Below, one piece after another: positions 1 to 8,662 of a stretch of DNA of 64,000 nt. Each line of letters begins with the position of its first letter. Positions within the stretch are counted from its first letter, which is position 1. The stretch is from the NCBI RefSeq assembly GCF_001298735.1, contig NZ_CYSP01000009.1, positions 123,836 through 187,835 of the forward strand, read 5' to 3'. A model generated the notes under the pieces. The model did not search any database. It had not been told where the DNA came from and was given only the letters and a program-made list of their open reading frames with translations. The translations under genes and the position numbers were made by a program. Source of the stretch: Propionispora sp. 2/2-37. GTDB taxonomy: Bacteria > Bacillota > Negativicutes > Propionisporales > Propionisporaceae.

Positions 1-36
1 TGATGCTGCCGGAGGGGGGAAAAGACGTGAAGCAAC

Positions 37-65
37 TTGTAAATTACGGATTCTTATGCTACAAT
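37..65 (+). promoter_or_regulatory. Putative sigma-A promoter for the YqzL-like gene
   Basis: TTGTAA at 37-42 and TACAAT at 60-65 are separated by 17 bases. They lie about 55 bases upstream of the micro-ORF at 121. Seen in sequence; promoter activity is inferred. Confidence 0.45.
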
Positions 66-120
66 AAAAAAGCGTAAATATTCAAATTCCGATAACTAAT
101 TAGGGAGGGTGTGGTCTCTT

Positions 121-210
121 GTGTTGACCGCCGAATTCTTTTGGAAACTGTTTAAAGCTACAGGTTCTGTTGCTGCGTATTTATCCTATCGACAATTAAT
201 GATACAATAA
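121..210 (+). CDS. YqzL-like small protein (29 aa)
   Basis: A 29-codon frame starts with GTG at 121, with GGGAGGG about 6 bases upstream as ribosome binding site. The product contains FWKLFKATGSVAAYLSYRQL, which I recognise as the hallmark of the short YqzL family (an aromatic-rich start, then a TGS/D-x-x-AYL-x-Y segment). YqzL proteins are conserved in spore-forming Firmicutes and have no known function. It is shorter than the Bacillus protein (about 47 aa). It sits just before the T-box leader of pheST, so it may end the preceding operon. Family call is by eye. Confidence 0.65.
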   Translation: MLTAEFFWKLFKATGSVAAYLSYRQLMIQ

Positions 211-225
211 GCCAGTGTGGCATTG

Positions 226-440
226 CGATGACGGAGAAAGTATGTTAGGGGTGTTTCCTACAGGGAGGGTGCTGCCATAGATTGAGAGCGGCCCGGAGAC
301 ATATAGCAGAAGTTCGCTCCTGAGTATCTGGGCTGAAAATTCATGTAGGCCGGACGTTTTCCGCGTTAAGGAATCGGAGTAGATAAGTAGGGTGGTACCG
401 CGGAAGTATGACTTCCGCCCCTTTAGGGGCGGAAGTTTTT
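226..440 (+). promoter_or_regulatory. T-box leader (tRNA-Phe sensing) of pheST
   Basis: The leader has the signatures of a T-box riboswitch: an AGTA-containing stem I start near 239, the conserved antiterminator core GGGTGGTACCGCG near 390-402, and an intrinsic terminator made of ACTTCCGCCCC/GGGGCGGAAGT at 411-436 followed by T residues. A TTC triplet at 313-315 is a candidate phenylalanine specifier, but I did not fold stem I to prove it. T-boxes let uncharged tRNA pair with the leader and prevent termination; here that would induce phenylalanyl-tRNA synthetase when tRNA-Phe is uncharged. Confidence 0.9.
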
Positions 441-464
441 ATTTTTTAGGAGGTTGGGTTAGCT

Positions 465-1487
465 ATGGAAGAACAATTAGAGTCCTTGAAAAAGGCAGCA
501 CTTCAGGAACTTAAAGAAGCCGATACTTTGGGTGTGTTGAATGAATTACGTGTTAAATATTTAGGGAAAAAGGGAAGTTTGACCGGGGTGTTAAAAGGAC
601 TTGGTAATTTACAGCCGGAGGAAAGACCGCGTATTGGGCAAATTGTAAATGCCATCCGGACACAGTTGGAAATGGAAATTGCCAATAAAAGCGATGAACT
701 GAAGCAAGCGGAACTGGATAAACGCCTTGCTTCGGAGCGGATTGACGTCACCTTGCCGGGAAGAACCTCCAATATCGGCAGCAGGCACCCGCTGACTTTA
801 ACACTTGACCGTATTAAGGATACATTTATGAGAATGGGGTTTGATATAGCAGACGGACCGGAAGTGGAAACCGATTATTATAGTTTTGAGGCGCTGAATT
901 TGCCGAAGGATCACCCGGCGCGCGATATGCAGGATTCTTTTTATATTACCAGTGATATTTTGCTCAGACCCCATACTTCACCGGTGCAGGTACGTACCAT
1001 GCAGGCGGCCGATCCCGGACAGCCTATCCGCATTATTGCACCGGGAAAAGTATACCGCCGCGACTATGATGCAACTCATTCTCCGATGTTTCATCAGGTC
1101 GAGGGTTTGGTGGTTGACAGGGGCATTCGTTTTTCCGATTTAAAAGGAACGCTAGAGTTGTTTATTTATGAAATTTTTGGCAACGATGTTCGGGTAAGAT
1201 TCCGTCCCAGTTTCTTTCCGTTTACCGAACCTAGTGCTGAAGTCGATGTATCCTGCGTAATGTGCGGCGGTAAAGGGTGCCGGGTATGTTCGGGAACAGG
1301 ATGGCTGGAGATACTGGGATCAGGCATGGTGCATCCAAGGGTGCTGGAGATGAGCAGGTTTGATTCGGATAAAGTGAGTGGCTTTGCTTTTGGCATGGGT
1401 GTGGAGCGGATTGCCATGTTAGTTTACGGCATTGATGATTTGCGTCTCTTTTATGATAATGATTTGCGCTTTTTGCGGCAGTTTTAA
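465..1487 (+). CDS. pheS: Phenylalanine--tRNA ligase alpha subunit
   Basis: PheS is the catalytic alpha subunit of the cytosolic alpha2-beta2 enzyme that charges tRNA-Phe. The 340 aa length is normal. An N-terminal coiled-coil region (about 1-95) precedes the class II core. Motif 2 is visible as [20 protein letters not shown] near residue 195-215 and motif 3 as [18 protein letters not shown] near 308-325. The [20 protein letters not shown] segment is common in Firmicute PheS. AGGAGG lies 11 bases before the ATG. It is translated 14 bases ahead of pheT and controlled by the T-box leader. Confidence 0.97.
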   Translation: MEEQLESLKKAALQELKEADTLGVLNELRVKYLGKKGSLTGVLKGLGNLQPEERPRIGQIVNAIRTQLEMEIANKSDELKQAELDKRLASERIDVTLPGRTSNIGSRHPLTLTLDRIKDTFMRMGFDIADGPEVETDYYSFEALNLPKDHPARDMQDSFYITSDILLRPHTSPVQVRTMQAADPGQPIRIIAPGKVYRRDYDATHSPMFHQVEGLVVDRGIRFSDLKGTLELFIYEIFGNDVRVRFRPSFFPFTEPSAEVDVSCVMCGGKGCRVCSGTGWLEILGSGMVHPRVLEMSRFDSDKVSGFAFGMGVERIAMLVYGIDDLRLFYDNDLRFLRQF

Positions 1488-1501
1488 GGAGGGTCTGATA
1501 T

Positions 1502-3946
1502 ATGCGCGCATCAATTAAATGGCTTAAAGATTATGTAGACTTTAGAGAAACACCGGAACAACTGGCTGATATGCTAACGATGGCCGGTGTTCCGGTTGCA
1601 ACTGTGGAATATTTGGGAAAAGATATTGAAAATATCGTTACCGGGAAGATTCTTGCTATTGAGCATCATCCCAATGCGGATAAATTATCAATATGTAAAA
1701 TTGATACCGGTTCAGAAGAGCCTCTTACCATCGTAACGGGTGCCAACAATATTAAAACCAATGATATGGTGCCGGTAGCGCTGGTAGGGGCTAAGCTGCC
1801 GAATGGAATGGTCATTAAACCCAGTAAGCTGAGAGGTATTCTGTCCAACGGTATGCTGTGTTCGGCAGAAGAACTAAAGCTTGACAGCAAGTTGCTGCCG
1901 CAGGAAGCCAAAGCGGGAATTTACATATTGCCGCCGGCGACGCCCGTTGGCATGGATATAAGACCTGTATTGGGATTGGATGACACAATATTAGAGTTTG
2001 AACTTACCGCCAACCGGGCAGATTGCTTTTCTATCTTAGGATTGGCCCGTGAAATTGCTGTATTGACAGGCGGCAGTGTCAAAAAGCCGATGTTAAATCT
2101 CAGGGAAACGGGAAAAGAAAAGGCGTCGGCTCTTGTTCAGGTTAGGATTGAGGATAGGTCATTATGCTCCCGCTTTGCTGTGCGGGTTCTGCAAAATGTA
2201 AAGGTTGGTCCGTCACCGGACTGGCTTAAACACCGTCTTCAAGCGGCCGGAATGCGTTCAATTAATAATGTAGTCGATGTTACCAATTTTGTTATGCTGG
2301 AACTGGGGCAACCGATGCATGCCTATGATTATAATTTACTGTCCCGGCATACCTTGGTTGTCCGGAAAGCTTACCACCAGGAACGGTTAACTACACTTGA
2401 TGGTGTAAAACGTGAACTTACCGGCGATATGCTGGTAATTGCCGATGCAGTACAGGCTGTGGGGATAGCAGGGGTGATGGGGGGGTTGGCTACCGAAGTC
2501 ACCAATAATACACAAAATATATTACTGGAAGCGGCTTGTTTTAACGGAGCCAGTATCCGGCGAACTTCCCGTGCATTAGGACTGCGTTCCGAGGCCTCCG
2601 GCCGTTTTGAACGGGGAGTAGATACAGCCAATATAATCCGGGCTTTGGACCGGGCCGCCAAATTGCTGGAAGATATGGGCGCTTGTGAGGTTTGTCCGGG
2701 CATTGTGGATAACTATCCCAATGTGGTACTTCCTAAGCAGGTTGTATTTACTGCTAAGCAAATTAATGACCACCTGGGAACCGATATCTCGCCCAAAATT
2801 ATGATTGACATTTTAAAACGCCTGGAGTTTGAACTGGATTCTACTAGTGAGGGTCATACTATTACGGTAAATGTTCCCACCTGGCGTGGGGATGTCACCA
2901 GAGCGGCTGATATTTCGGAAGAAATAGCCCGGATATATGGCTATGATAATATACCGTCCACAACTCCCCAAGGTAATATGGTCCGTGGCGGACAAAGCGT
3001 TTTACAATCTATTGCGGAAAAAATTAAAAATAGTTTGTCCGGAATCGGCTTCTCCGAAGTCATTTCTTTCAGCTTCACTCATCCTTCCATTTTGGATAAG
3101 CTAAATATACCGCAAGATGATAATCGGCGTAGGGCAGTCACTATTCTCAATCCCATTACTGATGATTTTCCCCTGCTCCGGACGACTTTACTGGGCGGTA
3201 TTCTGGAGACCATTGTGCGAAATTTATCACGTAAGAATGAAAATTTGCGTATTTATGAACTTGGCGCGGTCTATTTACCGGAAAAACTGCCGCTGGATGC
3301 TGATTCGCTGCCGCAGGAACCGTTGGTTTTATGTGGAGCCCTAGTGGGTAACCGCGAAGAGGCAGCATGGAATCACAGTAGAGAACCGGTAGATTTTTAC
3401 GATGCTAAAGGTACGGTTGAGGCAATTTTGACTTCCTTGGGAATTGATGATTATCTGACTACACCAGCCGAGAACCCTTCTTTTCATCCGGGCAAAACCG
3501 CAATAGTCACTAAACAGGGTGATGCCTTAGCGATTATAGGGGAAATACATCCCGGAGTACTGGATGCGTTTGATATTACCCGTAAAGTCTATGTTTTTGA
3601 AATGAATGTAGAATTACTTGCCAAACATACGCGTCTGATCAGTACGTATCGTCCGTTGCCTAAATTTCCGGGGATTAATCGTGACATCGCCGTGATATTG
3701 CCGGTTGATATCCCTGCTGATAATGTATATCGGGCTATTCTCGGCAATGCAGGGCAATTGCTTAGTGATGTAAAACTGTTCGATGTATATACGGGTGAAC
3801 AAGTTCCGCAGGGCATGCGCAGTCTGGCATTTTCTTTATATTTCCGTTCGGTGGAAAAAACTCTGACCGATGAAGAGGTCGAAATTCCTTATAAGAAAAT
3901 TGTTGCAGCGCTGGAAACAACGTTTGGTGCCAAAATTCGCAACTAA
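1502..3946 (+). CDS. pheT: Phenylalanine--tRNA ligase beta subunit
   Basis: PheT is the beta subunit of phenylalanyl-tRNA synthetase; it binds tRNA and carries the editing site that removes Tyr-tRNA-Phe. The 814 aa chain shows the expected order: an EMAPII-like tRNA-binding domain around 40-150 (VTGKILAIEHHPNADKL), the B3/B4 editing domain around 210-390 (MRSINNVVDVTNFVM), B5 around 405-475, the inactive class II core, and the C-terminal anticodon-binding FDX-ACB domain from about 715 (RPLPKFPGINRDIAVILP). AAGGAGG precedes the ATG. The gene closes the T-box operon and is followed by a terminator. Confidence 0.97.
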   Translation: MRASIKWLKDYVDFRETPEQLADMLTMAGVPVATVEYLGKDIENIVTGKILAIEHHPNADKLSICKIDTGSEEPLTIVTGANNIKTNDMVPVALVGAKLPNGMVIKPSKLRGILSNGMLCSAEELKLDSKLLPQEAKAGIYILPPATPVGMDIRPVLGLDDTILEFELTANRADCFSILGLAREIAVLTGGSVKKPMLNLRETGKEKASALVQVRIEDRSLCSRFAVRVLQNVKVGPSPDWLKHRLQAAGMRSINNVVDVTNFVMLELGQPMHAYDYNLLSRHTLVVRKAYHQERLTTLDGVKRELTGDMLVIADAVQAVGIAGVMGGLATEVTNNTQNILLEAACFNGASIRRTSRALGLRSEASGRFERGVDTANIIRALDRAAKLLEDMGACEVCPGIVDNYPNVVLPKQVVFTAKQINDHLGTDISPKIMIDILKRLEFELDSTSEGHTITVNVPTWRGDVTRAADISEEIARIYGYDNIPSTTPQGNMVRGGQSVLQSIAEKIKNSLSGIGFSEVISFSFTHPSILDKLNIPQDDNRRRAVTILNPITDDFPLLRTTLLGGILETIVRNLSRKNENLRIYELGAVYLPEKLPLDADSLPQEPLVLCGALVGNREEAAWNHSREPVDFYDAKGTVEAILTSLGIDDYLTTPAENPSFHPGKTAIVTKQGDALAIIGEIHPGVLDAFDITRKVYVFEMNVELLAKHTRLISTYRPLPKFPGINRDIAVILPVDIPADNVYRAILGNAGQLLSDVKLFDVYTGEQVPQGMRSLAFSLYFRSVEKTLTDEEVEIPYKKIVAALETTFGAKIRN

Positions 3947-3961
3947 CCAATATTGTTATTT

Positions 3962-4000
3962 AAGATTTGGCGTTTAGGTCAAATCTTTTCTTCTTTTTTG
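3962..4000 (+). terminator. Intrinsic terminator after pheT
   Basis: AAGATTTG (3962-3969) pairs with CAAATCTT (3980-3987) and is followed by a T-rich tract ending near 3999. Confidence 0.7.
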
Positions 4001-4109
4001 GGGCAGGATTTAATTAAAAGAAGATAGAATGTAAAACAAGAGGAATTTGCAAAGAAAGTTAGACTGTTGCAATATTCAACAAATTAGGTTAGTTGGTGAA
4101 AAACGCGCA

Positions 4110-4364
4110 ATGAATGAAAAAAAGAGCAAGGTTACGGTTGAGATTTTTGGTGAATCGTACGCGTTAAAAGGAGATGCTGAGGCGGAACGAATCGTCAAAG
4201 TAGCTGCTTTTGTTGATGAACGCATGCATAAAATTGCTCAGGCTAATGTTAGGCTCTCACCTGCTAAGATTGCCGTATTGGCTGCGTTAAATATTGCAGA
4301 TGAGTATTTACAATTAGAAAAAGATTATCAAGAGTTGTTGGAATTATTAAAAGACGAGAAGTAG
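4110..4364 (+). CDS. zapA: Cell division protein ZapA
   Basis: ZapA binds FtsZ and promotes bundling of Z-ring filaments at mid-cell. The product (84 aa from the ATG at 4110) begins with the ZapA beta-strands (KVTVEIFGESYALKGDAEAE) and ends in a helix suited to a coiled coil (LNIADEYLQLEKDYQELLELL). I chose the ATG at 4110, which gives the usual MNEKKSKVTVEIFG start; a longer TTG frame from 4047 would add 21 residues without family resemblance. zapA next to pheST and mutS2 is a known Firmicute neighbourhood. Confidence 0.88.
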   Translation: MNEKKSKVTVEIFGESYALKGDAEAERIVKVAAFVDERMHKIAQANVRLSPAKIAVLAALNIADEYLQLEKDYQELLELLKDEK

Positions 4365-4432
4365 TCTTGGCCGGTTCCATACAGTATAACCCTACAGTCG
4401 TTTGTGAATAATACGACCAGGGGGTGGTTAAG

Positions 4433-5113
4433 TTGTTCGGTTTGGATACTATGATTGATAGCAGCGAAATCGGGCAGGTAATGTTTCATATCATTCTTCT
4501 TTTTACTGCGGCGCTTATTGTGGTTCGATTGATGGGAAACCGTACGGTAGGGCAACTTTCCCCATTCGATTTTGTTATTATGGTAGGTATTGGTGATATT
4601 ATTGTCAGTGCAGCCATGGATAAATCCTTGACTTTGTTGTCCGGAGTAGAAGGTTTGCTAGCGCTGTTGTTTTTACAGCAATTACTATCTTATCTGTCTT
4701 TAAAAAGCACGACCCTGCGCAAATGGTTTGAAGGTACGCCGGTCTTATTGATTCAAGACGGGAAAGTTATTAAGGAAAATTTTTCTAGTACCTACTTTAA
4801 TTATGATGATTTGCGACAGGAGTTGCATCGGCAGGGAATGGACATAACTGATTTAAAAGATATTAAAATTGGCCGTTTGGAAAGTTGCGGGGTTTTTACT
4901 ATTATTAAAACACCGGAAGCTGAACCTGTTACTAAGAAAGATATGGATGATTATATCAAAAGCTTGTTTGACAATCCGTTAAGCCCTTTAGGGGCGCATA
5001 TGGTAAAAATGGAGAAGGCAATGGAGAATTTACAGACTATTGCTGATGGCATCCGGCAATATACAGCCCAGAGCGAAACTTGCCCCAACAACGATAATGG
5101 CAGCAGGAACTAG
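4433..5113 (+). CDS. DUF421 / YetF-family membrane protein
   Basis: About 226 aa with three N-terminal membrane segments (roughly 15-35, 40-60, 65-90) and a cytoplasmic C-terminal half. The features LMGNRTVGQLSPFDFVIMVG and GTPVLLIQDGKVIKENF are typical of the DUF421/YetF family, some of whose members are made in the forespore; the molecular role is unknown. The start is uncertain: AGGGGGTGG at 4419-4427 fits best with the TTG at 4433, but the GTG at 4424 is in frame. A strong terminator follows. Confidence 0.85.
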   Translation: MFGLDTMIDSSEIGQVMFHIILLFTAALIVVRLMGNRTVGQLSPFDFVIMVGIGDIIVSAAMDKSLTLLSGVEGLLALLFLQQLLSYLSLKSTTLRKWFEGTPVLLIQDGKVIKENFSSTYFNYDDLRQELHRQGMDITDLKDIKIGRLESCGVFTIIKTPEAEPVTKKDMDDYIKSLFDNPLSPLGAHMVKMEKAMENLQTIADGIRQYTAQSETCPNNDNGSRN

Positions 5114-5134
5114 AAAAAGAGTTGCGTTAAAGGG

Positions 5135-5157
5135 GAAGGGGGCGGCCCTTCTTTTTT
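5135..5157 (+). terminator. Intrinsic terminator after the DUF421 gene
   Basis: GAAGGG (5135-5140) and CCCTTC (5146-5151) form a short GC-rich hairpin followed directly by six T. Confidence 0.75.
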
Positions 5158-5197
5158 CAGGCATAAATTTGTCATTCCGGCAAGCGTGGAGAAGGTT

Positions 5198-6102
5198 ATG
5201 CATGTATTACTGATTTTTATTGATGGGGTGGGACTAGGAGAAAACAATTCCGCTGTAAATCCTTTTGCCCGTTATAGTATGCCTTTATTTCAGAAGATAT
5301 TTGGTGGTTCTTTAACCCGCTCGCTGGGAAAAGTGATACAGTCCGGAGGTTGTTTAGTACCTACCGATGCGGGACTGGGTGTTACCGGACTACCGCAAAG
5401 TGCTTCAGGACAAACTACCTTGTTTACCGGAATTAATGCTGCACGGGTAATGGGAATGCATGTGCATGCTTTTCCCGGGCCACGACTGGCTGAGCTGATT
5501 GCAGAAGCGGGCATTATGAAACGTTTGCTTGCCCGGGGATTTCAGGTAACATCTGCCAATATGTATGCACCGGATTATATGAATTTGGTTGCCGCACGTA
5601 AAAGGCGGCATGCAGCGACTACTCTCGTGGTCCTGACAGCCGGACAGCCTCTGCGCTCATCAGGGATATGCTTGACGGAAAAGCGGTATATCAGGATATT
5701 ACGAATGAAATGTTGCAATTATCCGGTTTTAAAGAAATACCGGTTGTTTCTCCGGAGTTGGCAGGGCAACGGTTGCTGGAGCTTGCCGGGGAGCATCATT
5801 TTACTTTATTTGAATATTTTCAAACGGACCGGTGCGGCCATAAACAGAATTGGAAGCAGGCTGAAGTGATTATTAGCATATTGGGTCGTTTTTTGCTGGA
5901 GATTTATTGCTCGTTACCGGAAAATATGCTGGTGTTGATAACCAGTGATCACGGAAACTTTGAAGATCTAAGTACTAAAAAACATACGTTGAATCAAGTT
6001 CCCACTATTTTGTTTGGCAAACATTGTACAGAAATCGCTAAAAAAATAAATTCTTTAGTCGATGTGACACCGGCTGTTCTGGCGGCTGTAGATAAGGTAT
6101 AG
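5198..6102 (+). pseudogene. Frameshifted alkaline-phosphatase/phosphomutase-superfamily gene
   Basis: The reading frame begins at ATG 5198 behind GGAGAAGG and encodes HVLLIFIDGVGLGENN, the N-terminal metal-site motif of the phosphopentomutase/alkaline-phosphatase superfamily, with SGQTTLFTGINA (nucleophile Thr/Ser region). Between about 5645 and 5665 it leaves frame. The family sequence continues in the next frame (ALIRDMLDG, then LITSDHGNFEDLSTKKHT, the C-terminal metal ligands) and stops at 6102. Joined, it would be about 300 aa and full length, so one indel separates it from an intact enzyme. Either a genuine null allele or a sequencing error. It abuts the U32 peptidase gene by 6 bases. 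Confidence 0.8.
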
Positions 6103-6108
6103 AAGGAG

Positions 6109-8610
6109 ATGGAAGGGTTGGAACTTTTGGCTCCGGTAGGCAGTCAAAAAGCTTTGGTCGCAGCTGTGGAAAGCGGTGCCAATGCCGTATATTTAGCCGG
6201 GAAGCTATTTGGCGCCCGGGCTTACGCTGATAATTTTAATGAGGAAGAACTGGCTGAGGCGGTAAAACTGGCTCATTTGCGTGGCGTATTGGTTTATGTT
6301 ACCGTTAATACGCTGGTGGACAATCAGGAAATTCAGGATTTAATCTCCTATATGCAGTATTTGGACCGTATCCATGTCGATGCCATTATTGTTCAGGATA
6401 TTGGCGTTGCTGACATCGCACGCCAGGTTATCCCTTCAATGCCGCTGCATGCCAGTACGCAAATGACTATTCACAATCTGGACGGCGTTCTGTTTCTGGC
6501 GAAAAACGGGTTTTCCCGGGCAGTTTTGGCCAGGGAATTGTCCTTGGAGGATATCCGCTACATTTGCCGTTATTCTCCTATTGAAATTGAAATTTTTATT
6601 CATGGTGCGTTATGTATTTCTTATTCGGGGCAATGTCTGATGAGCAGCATCATCGGTGGGCGTAGCGGCAATCGCGGGCGTTGTGCGCAGCCCTGCCGGT
6701 TGCCGTATACTCTGGTGGATAAACAAGGCTGCAATGCCCTTGACGACCAGGATGCCGGAGAATATCTGTTAAGTCCTAAAGATTTAAATACAATAGACAG
6801 CATTCCGGAATTGCTATCGGCCGGAGTAACTTCATTAAAAATAGAAGGCAGGATGAAACGTCCGGAATATGTAGCTGTTGTGGTGGATACTTATCGCCGC
6901 TCGCTAGATGCCTGTTTAGCCGGAAACGGTAAAAGAGCATCTAGTTTAGGTGATCATAAGAATTTGGCACAGGTATTCAACCGTGATTTTACCACTGCTT
7001 ATTTATATAAACATAGCGGACGTGAAATGATCAGTCACCGGCGTCCCAATAATCGTGGCGTCCGCATCGGCCGGGTACTTGAATACCGGGCAAACAGTAA
7101 GACAGCGGTCATCCGTTTGGATGAACCGCTCTACAAGGGTGATATTATTGAGTTTTGGGTTAAAGTCGGCGGGCGGGTGAATATAACCGTCAATTCCATG
7201 TCTATAGATGGCGAGCCGGTATTAGAGGCTCCTGCCAATACAGCAGTTGCCGTTCCTGTACCTTCTCCGGTCAAATCCAATGACCGGGTTTTCAAGGTCT
7301 TTGATGCCCGTTTGATGGAATATGCCCGTAAATTTTTTGCCGGTGTAGCACCGGTCAGACGTATCCCCGTCAAAGTGTTGGTAGAGGTCGCTGTAGGAGA
7401 ACCATTAAGAATCTGTATAGAGGATACCGATGGTTATACCGGCCAGGCTGCTACACATTTCATAGCGGAAAAAGCCCGTAACCGGCCGTTGACAGCGGAA
7501 ACGATCAGCAGGCAAATCGAACGGATGGGTAATACGGTATTTGCCGTACAATCGTTGAATTGCCAGATACAAGGCGAGGTTATGGTACCGGTAAGTGAAA
7601 TCAATGATGCCAGGCGCCGGGCAATCGACGGATTAGAACAGGCCCGTTTGGACCGGTTTATACGGTCCAGGGAAAAGTCTGTGGTTTTGCCGCGTATTGC
7701 CGGCCCCGTAATTCGAGAAAAAAAGCGGATGATGCCGCAGCTGACTGTTCATGTGGATAGTGTAGAGAAGGTAAAGCAGGCTCTTGATCATGGTGCCGAT
7801 GTGATCTTGTTTGGCGGTGAAACCATGAATCATCGCATGATTCCGACTGATGAGTATCGTAAAGTGGTGGATATGGTACGGACCAAAGAGAAGAAGATCA
7901 TCTTAAGTACTCCCCGTCTGGTAAAAGAATGGCAGGTGGACAAGATAAAGAAGGAACTGACGTTATTCGGACAATTGACTCCTGATGCTGTAGCGGTGAG
8001 TAATCTCGGCGTATTGCATATGGCCAGGGAATTGACTGATATACCGCTGCATGGCGACTATCCGCTGAATATTTATAACTGGGCTGCCATTAAATTTTTA
8101 CAAGAACAGGGGTTGGACAGTATTACGCTGTCACCGGAACTTAATTTTTCACAAGTGGAGGAAATCGTCAGCCTGTCCACTTTACCGGTGGAATGTTTAG
8201 TTCACGGGTATTTGACACTGATGATATCGGAATATTGTATGCTGGGAAGTTTTCTGGGTAATTTACATGCCGGATCGTGTTCACAGGCTTGTTTGAAGGG
8301 GACATACTGGCTTAAAGACCGTAAAGAGGAAATTTTTCCGGTGGTTACCGATCAATTTTGCCGTATGCATATTTTAAATGCGAAAGAACTCAGCATGTTG
8401 CCGTATATCTACCGCTTTTACGAAATGGGTATTGACAGAATACGTATTGAAGGGAAAAATGATAGACCGGTGCAGTTGGGAAGGCTTGTCCGGCTGTACC
8501 GCGAGTGCCTTGAACAAGAGCGTGATTCATCTGACCGCCTGCAGGATAAAATTAATCAGCTTGAGCATGAGAACATCACCAGGGGGCATTACTTCCGCGG
8601 GGTTTTATAG
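6109..8610 (+). CDS. U32-family peptidase / hydroxylase-like protein with DUF3656
   Basis: The 833 aa product starts LELLAPVGSQKALVAAVESGANAVYL, the standard start of U32 proteins, and carries the family core FIHGALCISYSGQCLMSSIIGGRSGNRGRCAQPCR around residue 165-200 with its conserved cysteines. A central DUF3656 domain follows (about 380-500), then a second TIM-barrel-like half ending with another cysteine set (EYCMLGSF, SCSQACLKGTYWL). U32 proteins include YegQ/RlhA-type enzymes acting in rRNA hydroxylation and collagenase-like peptidases; which applies here is not decidable. Likely co-transcribed with the frameshifted gene and mutS2. Confidence 0.92.
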   Translation: MEGLELLAPVGSQKALVAAVESGANAVYLAGKLFGARAYADNFNEEELAEAVKLAHLRGVLVYVTVNTLVDNQEIQDLISYMQYLDRIHVDAIIVQDIGVADIARQVIPSMPLHASTQMTIHNLDGVLFLAKNGFSRAVLARELSLEDIRYICRYSPIEIEIFIHGALCISYSGQCLMSSIIGGRSGNRGRCAQPCRLPYTLVDKQGCNALDDQDAGEYLLSPKDLNTIDSIPELLSAGVTSLKIEGRMKRPEYVAVVVDTYRRSLDACLAGNGKRASSLGDHKNLAQVFNRDFTTAYLYKHSGREMISHRRPNNRGVRIGRVLEYRANSKTAVIRLDEPLYKGDIIEFWVKVGGRVNITVNSMSIDGEPVLEAPANTAVAVPVPSPVKSNDRVFKVFDARLMEYARKFFAGVAPVRRIPVKVLVEVAVGEPLRICIEDTDGYTGQAATHFIAEKARNRPLTAETISRQIERMGNTVFAVQSLNCQIQGEVMVPVSEINDARRRAIDGLEQARLDRFIRSREKSVVLPRIAGPVIREKKRMMPQLTVHVDSVEKVKQALDHGADVILFGGETMNHRMIPTDEYRKVVDMVRTKEKKIILSTPRLVKEWQVDKIKKELTLFGQLTPDAVAVSNLGVLHMARELTDIPLHGDYPLNIYNWAAIKFLQEQGLDSITLSPELNFSQVEEIVSLSTLPVECLVHGYLTLMISEYCMLGSFLGNLHAGSCSQACLKGTYWLKDRKEEIFPVVTDQFCRMHILNAKELSMLPYIYRFYEMGIDRIRIEGKNDRPVQLGRLVRLYRECLEQERDSSDRLQDKINQLEHENITRGHYFRGVL

Positions 8611-8662
8611 CTTACGGCGGGCTATGAATGCGATATAAGCGTTGGAGGAGAAAGAATACTTA

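Noticed and set aside
313..315. Firm assignment of the T-box specifier codon as TTC
   Set aside because: Kept only as a candidate, because stem I was not folded; the phe specificity rests mainly on the downstream genes.
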